DNA of 64,000 nucleotides, from positions 20,589,408 through 20,653,407 of the forward strand of contig NC_133477.1 of NCBI RefSeq assembly GCF_025370935.1, given 5' to 3'. The translations under genes and the position numbers were made by a program. Numbering within the stretch: position 1 is the first letter of the stretch; each line of letters starts with the position of its first letter. Of this stretch, positions 45,871 through 57,800 are shown in pieces. Source of the stretch: Choristoneura fumiferana (lineage: Eukaryota > Arthropoda > Insecta > Lepidoptera > Tortricidae). The notes under the pieces were generated by a model, which had not been told where the DNA came from, did not search any database, and was given only the letters and a program-made list of their open reading frames with translations.

Positions 45871-48800
45871 AAATTGAAAAAAAAAAACCTCACAACTTGC
45901 TTTAATAACACGTTGGCTGCCATGTCACTAGTTGATTAAAACCTCATATTTCAGGGTATTCCTTTGGGGATTATCTTATGGACCAGAATCAAACTGTGAA
46001 TACTATTTCGTAGAGGACACTCTACAACAGAGGTTCCCAAACTTATTCCGTCTAACGCCCACTTTGGAAATCAGTTATTTTGTAGTGCTCCCCTTTTTTT
46101 CACCTTAAAAACCTCAATAACATATTAGTCTCGCCTCATCATCATCATCATCATCATTTTTTCTGGGCCCCTTACCGTCCCACTCTAGACCTCCAGCGCC
46201 CACAGGGGGGCGTTATCACATACTTCGGGAAAGACTGCTCTATAAGTAGTTATTTATTAAACTATTTCGAATTTTTAGATTAATTTTATTATGGCACCTC
46301 AGTAATAAGGCGATCGATGCTGAGAGCGTCACCGATATGGAATTACAAAATTTGAATGGATCATAATATAAAAGCAACACTTGAGATGAAGTGTTGGGCA
46401 GCCAACGTGTTAAATCACCGTGCACGTTTTTTCACAACAGTAATTTTGAGATACATTTATCTACTAAATTAATTCAGACACCTGAAACATTCTCTATCAG
46501 ATGAACTAAGTAAATTGGCCTTATGAAAATTAAAAATGTTTTCTGATAGAACACTTCTTAATATATAAGTTAATGTGTCTACTCCAATAATTATTCGAGA
46601 TAAACTTTTATATTCCTTAAAAACTAATTAATGTTTATGACCGGTTTTTAAAGGAAATAAAAGTCTATAACGAATAATTATTGGAGTAGACACATTTTAA
46701 GTGTCCTATCCGAGTACTGCCTTTTCGCAACGTAACGTTTGGCAACCTGTTTCATTTCGCAAACTCTAAAACTGTAAATATTTCAGGATTTATTTCAGGG
46801 CCATCGTGTAGAACCCTTTAGGCTAGGTAAGGTTAGTTTAAAAAAAACCCTGAAATATTTACTCAGAAATATTAAACAATTGGGAAATGAAAAGTTGCGA
46901 AATGAAACAGGTTGCCAAACGTTATTAGAAACGTCGATTTCGCTTTACCAATTGGCGGTAGACTGAATGAGTTCGGTTTATTACGATCTCAAAAATGTAT
47001 CCACTGTTGGTTGGCGTATTATTTAGTCAAGTAAGATACTTTTAATAGAAATACCTGTGTTTTTGTTTTTAAGGAGTCAAGTATGTAGCATGTTGTTTTT
47101 AAATAACCATTTTACAGTAATATGCATTATTCATATTTGCAAAGTATACTTTTGGCGGTGACTTAAAACATTTCAACTGCACACGATTGAACTGTTTAAG
47201 CCGGTGTTGCCATACAATTTAATATTTGTTTTTTTTTTTTTATTTATATTTTAAGTTAGTTTTTAGATAAGGTCCTCACTGAAAATCAGCGCCACGGCTT
47301 GCCGTGGCATTATGCTGAGTGGGGACCTGTTTAGCGTCATGTATGTCTTTATTTGTTCTATGTTTGTTCCTGTTTGTTTTTTATGGCGTTAAATAAATGT
47401 ATTTTCTTTCTTTCTTTCTTTCTCTATTCGCCGAAACATTAGTAAACCTGTTCTATTACACAACATTATTAATTTTCATTCAATTTTTATGGAATAATCG
47501 AGAAAAACTAACAAAAATGCAACGTTGCCAGCTCAGCAGGTATAAACGTATTGTGCGGACGTGGCCTTACCGGGCGGCCGGCAACACTTGGTCTTGTTGG
47601 AGTTGCTGCTGGTCGTCTTGTCGCTGCGCTGCGTGTCGCACGGACAGCACGAGTGCACGCTGCCGCGGCTCGTGTCCATCGCTGATATCTTCTCCTCCTG
47701 CCAATATTATTAATTAATTAGGGGCTGTTTCACCATCCATTGATTAGCATAATTGATAACATTTGCATACTAGTATTTCTTTTATATAATAAATACTACT
47801 TATACCAGAATAAGTTCCGAACAGTAAGTTATAATTATAATCAACCATTTTTGACTGTATTATTCTGTGCAAATAAAGAAGTTTGAAGCGTTAACCGCCG
47901 GTTAAATGTGATGCCGTCTCCGTCTATTCGAACAAAATAAATAGAGACGGCATTACACCTAACTGCCAGTTAACTAATCAATGGATGGTGAAACAGCCCC
48001 TTAATGAGGGCTATCGCGTATGAATTCGCCATTAGAGCGCGCTAGTGTAGCGTGAGGTCTCCGAAATGTCAAATCTCATAGTTTTTGGGTGAGCTACGCG
48101 GGTTTATTTATAATTAGAATAATTTGCATTACCTGAAATTAATTATAGCAATTATACGATAAGGGGCAATGAATGTCTGTGTTTGAAACAGTTTTGTCTT
48201 TCGAAAACTTTTGTCCTCCTTTTTTTCCAAACAAAACGGGACTACGCAACACTGTGGTTGCTCGATATTTTTATGGTACGGTTTTAAGGTGTATTAAATA
48301 TAATTTTAATCTAAACTTTGTTTCACGCCCGTAATAACAGACTTCAAAAGCCACACTTAAAAACCTCACGCAACAGTGGCGCCATCTAGTAAGACAAAAA
48401 ACGATAGCCCTCATTGATTGATATAGTCCTAAACTAAGCAAAGCTAGGGTGACGGCACCAATCATGGACATGTTAAGCACAGTAGTATCCAGTAATGGAC
48501 AGCAAGGATTCAATGCTTTATAGCTCACCATCACCATTCATGAACTTCGCCTGCAGTTATGATCATCAGTTATCTGCACATAAGTGTTATTAGTTTTAGA
48601 AAAAGTAGCATCCGTTTCTTAATATTGGGTTAGCGGAAAAAATATTACATTATTGGTTCCTATCCATGACTGGTGCCCTCACCCTATACTATGGATGGAC
48701 GGATAAACATAAGTAATTATACAAGATAAATACATACTGTATGCCCCTTACACCCTATCCTGGACCCACCGAAGACTTGGATGCACTAACGCTGAATTGC

Positions 48801-51800
48801 GTGGCTTAGTAGTTTAAGTACTCTAAGTATATTTATTACCATAGATTAAATAAAATACATACTTAAATATATAGGTAAGTATTAAATATCCAAGATCCGA
48901 GAACAAACATTCGTATAATACGAATGAACCTCAAACTTCGTACTCGTACTTCGTACTCTAACTACTTGGCCATACGGTCGTCATTGCAGTAATATTCCTA
49001 TTGGATAAAGATATTTATCTGGGCGGACCTTCGAAGGCGCCGCGGGCAGCCGGCGCGGGCGGTCCCCGGCCCCCTTCTTCTCCTCCTTGTCCGCGAGGGG
49101 GAGGTGCAACTCTTCTTGCAAGTTCTTGGGGGAAGACACTGTCTCTTTGGCTGATGCCGGCTTCTTCTCTAGGTATGCCTAAAGTGGATGCGACTTTTAT
49201 AATCAAATCATATCAATGGAAAATAAGTGTTATTAGAAATATTATGTACTTGTTTACAAAATATTAGGAGGTCCCCTAAGAATAAATAATAAGTCAGGAA
49301 GCGTAACTCAGAACAAATTCCACACAAAAATTGGTCGTACTTTAAACCAAAACGACTTATGATTCTAATACGAATAATTTTCGAGGATGCAAGTGGACGT
49401 GCTTGTTGGTTGGTTAAAATTCAGAAACAAAGCAGGGATTGGTTGGTTCGCGTGATGCAATATCAGATGCACGACAAAGGACGCGCAGAACACGGTTTAA
49501 AAACCGTGTTCGCAAGGCGATTTTTCTAACGCAGTTACAAATTCTTCACTTATTATTTATTCGGCCCTGCTTAAGAACGGCACTCATGCAATAGTAGATT
49601 ATTGTCGTGGCATGGAAGTAGGCAATTGCTGGCTGAGTATGAGTATTAAAATGGAATTTTAATGTGACATTGTTGGCGAGTTAGCGAGCCAGTAATCTTA
49701 ACTTTTTAATTTTTCGCTGACCATAAACTATGCACTTCGCGTTCTGATATGTTAAGAATAATGTCAACCTTTATGGTCATTTTTGAGAAAAAATGTTTAC
49801 ATTACATGATAACAGTAATATAAACCGTAGTGGTCTAGAATAAGCCGTGATGGCCTAGTGGTTTGACCTATGCCCTCTCAAGCAGTGGATCGCGGATTCA
49901 AACCACGGCTCGCATCTCTGACTTTTTCGAAATTCATGTGCGAAATTACTTATGAAATTTACCGCGAGTTCAACGGCGAAGGAAAACATCGTGAGGAAAC
50001 CTGCGACGAAATTCAATGGTGCGTGTGAAGTTCCCAATCCGGGCCCGTGTGGGAACTACGGCCCAAGCCCTTTCACTCTGAGAGGAGGCCTGTGCCCAGG
50101 CATGATGTTGATGGTGAAGTGTAGTGACCTCTGGCATGTTCCAGACGATGACGCTGCCGGCGGCGCACGCGCTGACGAGGTAGCGCCGGTCCGGAGAGAA
50201 CTTGCAGCACGTGACCGCGCCCGCGTGCCCCAGGCCCATGTGCGTGTAGATCCCTTCCTGGTAACGCCACAGCTGGAAACGACATCATGAGAGAGAGAGA
50301 GAGAGAAGGAAAGACATTTAGAACATAATAGAAATCGGCCATTCTCATTTCACTGTGCACCTGTCTAATTACCGTACCGCTTTTTTCCGCACTAGTGACA
50401 CGGTAATTAGACTTGAGTGCACAGGTAAATGTAAATGGCAGCCGTCCTTTTTCTAGACGTGCACTCAGTCGCAGCGCCGTGTCGCTTTTGCATGAAAAAA
50501 AAAAATGAAACTATAAACAGGCCGGAGACAGAAATAGATGAATACGGACTTCTTACGTCAGGTTCTGCGGTAGGTACTTAAATTTTTTTGAAACTCTGAA
50601 TAAGACGTAGGCCACGCTACGGCTAAACCGCCGCGGTTTTTAATTGCGTGACTTTGTGAATCAAATAAACTAATACAAGCGGCCGCACTGCCGGTTTTAA
50701 GGTTAGTAGTTTGGTGTAGCGGTATAGCACGCGGCACGGAATGCCGAGGACCTGGGTTCGATTCCCAGCGCTGCTCTCATCTTTCTGGTTTTTCTGTGCA
50801 TCTATATTTCGGTTTGTATTTTCGATATGGGTTTTACGGGATGACCGTAAAAGTAACAAAAAATTTGGAGTTGACATAAAAAATACAAGAAGATTCCAAA
50901 AAACAATCTTAAGTTTACTTGATTCACAAAAAACCGCGGTGGTTTTTTTTTTTTATTTATGTCGCCTTCCACTTAGCACTATGCTGAGCTGAGACCGTTT
51001 CGCGATTTCGCAAATACTGTCATTAATATTTACTTTATACTTGTTTTATTTTGTGTACTTATGTAATTTGCGAAATGCAAATAAACGTTTCTATTTCTAT
51101 TTATTTATTTCGGTGGTAAGCCGCAGTGCGGCCTAGCTCCCTAAGTTGATATTTTCACACTTGACTGTACGATGAAGCCTTATCTGACTGAATGCGGTTG
51201 GTCCTCCGTAAATCTAGATCGGAAAGTCAGTGTTGCTAGTGCGAATAATCGTAGTACCTTGACCAGCTGATCGTTGCCGCCGGTGACGAACAGCTCGCCG
51301 TCGTTGGAGATGTCTATGCCATTGATGGCTCCCATTTTACTGGCCTCCAGCTGAAAACGAACGCTTCGTTACAAGTTAATTAATTAATTAGGCAGTGTAC
51401 ATGAATGTCACGGAAATTAATGTAGGTAATTTGATTTAATGTAATGTAATAATATTATCTTATCAGCTTACTACCATAGTCTCATAAGAATATTGTATAA
51501 ACTAACAATACTTGGATCTACTCAGTTATCCGAAAATAAATTACTTTTTTTTGTTAACCCTTAATAAGGTAACGGCGATTTAGCGACCACTTGCGTTGAG
51601 CTGGAAACTGAACCTTATTCATTTTATAATACGTCACAATGTCCATTGTAATTACTGAAAATAGGACTACCTTTAAAAATATTATTTTTCAGGTATGTAT
51701 TCGATAGCTGCTTTTGATTCTGTGGTAGTATGCTCCAGTAAATGGAGCCTTCATCATCATCCTAGCCTATATACGTCCCACTGCTGGGCACAGGCATCCT

Positions 51801-54800
51801 CTCAGAACAAGAGGGCTTGGGCTATAGTTCCCATGCGGGCCCAGTGCGGATTGGGAACTTCGCACGCACCATTGAATCGCTTCGCAGGTTTCCTCACGAT
51901 GTTTTCCTTCACCGCAAAGCTCGTGGTAAATTTCAAATGTAATTCCGCACATGAATTTTGAAAAACTCAGAGGTGCGAGACCGTGGTTTGAACCCACGAC
52001 GCGCTTGAGAGGCGATAGGTCAAACCACTAAGCCACCACGGTTTCAAAATGGAGGCTGGAAAATGGAGCCTTATTAAGGGTTAAAGAGTGTTTAGTGGGG
52101 AGAAACTAAAAGAATTTCCTTGCTCACCCGCGACCTTACGATAGCTAAGCTTATGCAAAATATGCGTGTTCATGCAGTTCCTCCACCTCCACTGTAAGAA
52201 CACACACAAATCACACACACACAGTTGTGAGTCTAACAACTGGTAGAATGGTGTACGGTTGTGTCACTCTGAAGATGAGCTTTGGTTGAGTTCGAAACGC
52301 GTCAGTGTAGTGTGGTGGTGGTGATAGATGGGTTTGTGTGATTTGTGTGTTTTCTTACAGTGTGGAGGTGGAGGAACTGCATGAACACGCATATTTTGCA
52401 TAAGCTTAGCTATCGTAAGGTCGCGGGTGAGCAAGGAAATTCTTTTAGTTCATTGATATGGCATGGACCTCCGCAAAGTAACGCCTGATTCGATAAATTA
52501 TTTAGTGGGAAGATTTCTATAATAAAGCATGATATGATGGTAACAGTTGAATGACCCCTCTGGGCGCTGGGCGATGGTGGGTACGCAACGCACCTCCCTG
52601 GCGAGGTTCCCGCTGCCCGCCTCCCAGTAGGCGACGCGGCGGTCGGTCCCGCCCGTCAGCAGCTGGCAGCCCTGCGGCTCGAAGCACACGCACATGAACA
52701 GAGTGTTCGCGTACATCACCTGCCGCCGGGTCAGCGACCTGCAATACGGTATAAGCGATTATTTTAAAAATATATAACCACAAACGGGACTTCATCATGT
52801 CAGCCGAAAGACGTCCACTGCTGGACATAGGCCTCCCCCAAGGCTCTCCACTCAGACCGGTCTTATGCTTTCCGCATCCACCGCGATCCCGCGATCTTAA
52901 CCAGGTCGTCGCTCCATCTTGTTGGAGGCCTACCGACAGTTCGTCTCCCGGTCCGCGGACGCCATTCGAGAACCTTCTGACCCCATCGGCCATCAGTCCT
53001 GCGAGCAATGTGCCCCGCCCACTGCCACTAACAAACAAACGCAAACACGCTGAAACACATGAGTAATATTTACCTCTACGTTTCAACCACATTACAATGG
53101 CCGTGGTCAGGGTGTCAAAACTGACTAGCAGCGCGGGTCCTTCGAACTACCCGCACTTGGTAATTTTTAGGGTTCCGTGGCCAAAATGGCAAAAACAGTC
53201 TGTCTGTGTCTGTCCGTCCGCGGCTTTGCTCAGGGACAATCAATGCTAGAAAGCCGACAAAATGGTAGTTACAACAAAAAAAATCTAAAAAAATTTTTTT
53301 TAGAGCCTCCCATAGACGTAAAGTGGGGTGTTTTTTTTTCATCCAACCCTTTAGTGTGGGGTATCGTTGGATAGGTTTTTTAAAACCATTAGGGGGTTGC
53401 TATAACGATTTTTCGATTCAAAGATTCAGGAAAAATTCAGGATGGAAGAAAGTATATCAAACTTACAAGGAAAGCTATAACAGTTAAGTTTTCTTGAGAA
53501 TTATTAGTAGTTTAAGAGTAAATAGCAGCCTAAGGTAAAAAATATACCTAAACTTGGAATATTTCGTACAAAATACGAAATCCTCAGAAAAATATCACTT
53601 ATTTTTTTCGTAATGGCTACGGAACCCTATTTTGGGCGTATCCGACACGCTCTTGGCCGGTTTTATTTGTCACCCCATCACTGACACTGTACACCCCGTC
53701 CGTCCGTCCGAACGTCCGCGTTTTTGTGTTCAAGTAACGTAAGTAGTAAGTATAACCTGTACCCACACGAGGTCCCAGATGATGGCGGAGCCGTCGGTGC
53801 CCGCGCTGACGGCCTCGCAGTCGTTGGGGGACACCTGGATGGCCGACACGGGGGACTTGTGCTCCTTCAGGACTTTCTTCAAGCTCTGCTTCTGAGGCTT
53901 GATGTCCCACACCCGCACCTAGAGCAACCAGTCTAATGACTCGCGAAAAGTGACAATTTAACGTGGTGATATGATACGAGGTTGAGAAAGTAAGCGGTCG
54001 TTATGTTGCCGAAGCAGAGAAAAAAACTTTTTGGGGGAGCGCGATGTTTTTAACAAAATCTATTTTTCTGATAACAAACAATCTTTCGATTCGCATTTTT
54101 TCCGAAATGCTTTTTTTCCCACTGTGGTTTTTAACGAAGCTTATTTTCAAAATCACGTTTTTAAGCCATTTTAACGATTCAAAAACATAGATAGGTTTAG
54201 GTTAAATCGGCCCGACGGGCGAAAACATATAGAAGTAGGAGCTCCGCGCGGAGCTCCGCCGAGACTGTGTCTGTGTCGATTCAAATTAGAAGCTTAAAAA
54301 AAAAACTATAGTGAGAAAAAAAGAATCTGGGAAAAAATGCGAATGGAAAGATTGCCAAAAAAATTAGTCAAAAATATCGCCGTACTCCTCTTCGGTCTCC
54401 AGGCATAACATCTGCCTAGAGAGGGATTCTCTGAACAACATTGGCAGGGCCGAATTAACCATGTCAGGGCCCCAAGCTATTTAGCAGTTGTAAGAGCATC
54501 AGTTTTTTCAAGTTTAAGTATGAAATTAACTTGATAAAAAAATAGACAGATCTAAAGGCTGACCAGAATTATAAAAAAACCTCGCCATATTGCGGAAACC
54601 CATAGAACTCATTTCTTGCACTGGTAACACTAAATTCTAATGTCATCTGTCTATTTCTGTCAAAGTTTAACGTTGTTTGCGCGTGGTATTTTAAAGTGTT
54701 GTTTGTGCTTAAAAATGCCGAAGATTATCCATAGCTTTGGAAGGAAAATAATTCACAATGTATAAAAGTATTTGTCATAGAAAAAGTCTGAGGTATTAGA

Positions 54801-57800
54801 AGAATATTCCTTTAAATAACATCACCGACACGTAAGTGTAAAGAATGTTGCAATATAAAACTTAGAAGTGCTGCCCTCGCGTCAGGTTTTTTTATATTCC
54901 TGATCAGCCTTTTTTGTCATACCCACATATTACAATACAATACAATAACCCTTTTTTTGCACATATTTATTTATTTATTATTATTTATTTATTGATAAAA
55001 ACGTTTACATGACATTACAGTTAATGACCAATTCATCATGAAACTTAAACTAAACTATGAAAGATTATCAGAATATATATATGTCAGAATAAAAAACCTT
55101 CAATTCATTTTTCACAGTATGAATCATTGTCGATGTCTTTTGTGCGCAGCCGGGGCCCCTAGGCTGTTGCTGGTTAATCGGGGTGACACTCTTTCCCGGC
55201 TCGGATAATACCGTCATGGAAATACCGACCCTGTTTCTTTCCCTGATTTTTCAGGTGTCTCACCTGGCCCTCGCATCCGCCGGATATGAGCGTGGTACCA
55301 TCGGAAGTCATGTCGAGCGCCGAAGTGCCCTTGTTGTGCGTGTTGTATATGCAGTATATGAGACGGCCGGTCAGCGGCGTGAACGCACGGATCGTGCCGT
55401 CGTTCCACGCTGAAACGAGACACTATATACATGTATAACCTCACCTAACCAACAAAGAGTTGGAAAACCCCCGACTTTGCCACTTTTGATAAAACATGTC
55501 TAAGAAACATCGCTAGAAACCCTGATGTCAAATTAAAAAAACCGCCTTCAAATCGGTCCACCCGTTTAAGAGCTACGGTGCCACAGACAGATACACACAT
55601 AGCGGTCAAACTTATAACACCCCTCTTTTTGCGTCGGGGGTTAAATAATTGGGTGCCCGAAATAAGAGATCGGTTGTGGAATTCTTTCCCCGAGACTCAA
55701 ACTATCTGTACATCGAATTTCATCTACATCGGTTTAGACGTTAAGAGGTACACAAACTAACAAACATACTTATAAACTTTCGCATTTTAATATCAAATAA
55801 ATAAATTTATCTTAAATGTATACTTAACCCGAACACCGACATAGCCCGAAGAATTGCGAAACTAAAGTGGCAGTGGGCGGGGCACATTGCTCGCAGGACT
55901 GATGGCCGATGGGGTCAGAAGGTTCTCGAATGGCGTCCGCGGACCGGGAGACGAGCTGTCGGTAGGCCTCCAACAAGATGGAGCGACGACTTGGTTAAGA
56001 TCGCGGGATCGCGGTGGATGCGGAAAGCACAAGACGGTCTGAGTGGAGAGCCTTGGGGGAGGCCTATGTCCAGCAGTGGACGTCTTTCGGCTGACATGAT
56101 GATGATGATGTCGCCTCTTTACAATGACAACGTGACATCTCGGAAAATACGTTTTTTTTATTATTGTTAATCGAAACCGCCATATCGATTTTATTTTCTA
56201 CAAAAACGCGGCATTTTTTAAGTCAACGGGCGCGAAGTAGTGAGCAAAAGAAGCAACAGTGTCACGTTGTCTCATTCTCACTTGTGGTGGGACACTTAAC
56301 ATTGACAACGCGGCATGTTAGTCGACCCCAGGCGAGCAACGAGAGAAGAGTTCTCGGTTTGCGCAAAAACGTGACATCTCTAATAAAACCACGTTTTACT
56401 TGCAAAGGTAAGTTTCTTATCGTTATTTTATTTTTCATATACAGTAAGACAATAATAATTTAACTCATTATTCCTGCAAAACTTTATGTGTTTAGAATGA
56501 GACAAATTATTTTGTTACGTTATCGAATAAAATGTATTGGTTTTTTTTTGAGTTATCTCATGATGATACGATGTTGTTGATGAATGATTTTAGAATACAA
56601 AAAAAATACCTGGTCTTTTTTTATGTTCCGTTTTTGTCGAAATCCCTTTTTTGCGAACATTAAATATAATTAATATGTTACGTTATATCTGCTAAAATAA
56701 AATTACTAAATGAACATTTTTTTAGATGGAGTCACGATCTAGGAAGCTGATTCAATTAGCTACGGGAAATTTAAGTAACCTAAACTTAGCAAAAGAGGCA
56801 CGAGGTGCCCAAATGAACTTCACAATGATGAAAGATGAAGATAATAAAACTGTAAAACTAACTGAACTTATAAAAGACAGATAAAAGTGCAAAGTGCAAA
56901 GAAGATAAAAGTGCAAAGTAGAATCTTATTCAGACGAAGTGTTTAAGGAAGCTATAGTTATCAGAAAAAAGCAAAAAGCATGCCATCAAAGATGTGGACT
57001 AGCCAACAGAAAGAAAGCTGATCTCATGTATTTGGTCAATAAAAACCTTATTCCCAGATACCATAAGTCATTTTACGAATCTTTGTAAGACTGATAGCTT
57101 TTTATTATAAAATTTGATTTTTTTAGAAATTTTTGACTGCACCTTTATGACTAAATAATGTTTAACTTGTGATATTATTATGTAAGTGATAATGTAATAA
57201 TTTACCTAGCTAAAGTACTCATTATTAAAATGTGCCTTGAATACATTATGAGTTGTTAAAGTTTGTTATTTTTTGATAAATGCATTTACTTTTTTTTTTT
57301 TATGAGATGTTCATTTTAAAAGTTACTTAAACAACATAAACTTTTACTTGAGACTTAACTAATAATAGGCAATAGTTTCTCAATTTATCTTCTAATACCT
57401 GGTCTATGTGAAGCGGCTAATGTACAACTGTTTTAATTATTTTAAGTAAGACATAGTCGACCAAGAAAGTGCTTTACCATTTTTTATGACAGTTCCCAAA
57501 TCAGAAAAAAAAAATAAGGTAGATTGTCATGTTGACTTGTAAGTGAAAATAGTCTGTAATGTTTTAAGCTGTGCAACTGATATTGAACCTTAGGGTGGTA
57601 AAGAAATTTCTTGGTCGACTATTATATACTATGCTTTCAGAGCATGACATGAGATCGTGTGAGCTAACTTTGGGGGCGGCAGACGTGAGCTTGCCTTCGG
57701 AATCCAAAGTTTAATGGTTACTTGACCTGAAATGTAAATTTCAGAATTAATTTATTATTATTATAATTATTATTTTTTTTAATTTATGACGGTGGAAGCA

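Noticed and set aside
50705..50780. tRNA gene
   Set aside because: A and B box-like sequences are present but no acceptor stem pairs and the sequence continues as a SINE body.
52517..53092. 191-codon minus-strand open frame
   Set aside because: It is a chance fusion of an out-of-frame CFAP52 exon (52594-52738) with the RTE tail at 52793-53029. The genuine CFAP52 frame there is different and ends at splice sites.
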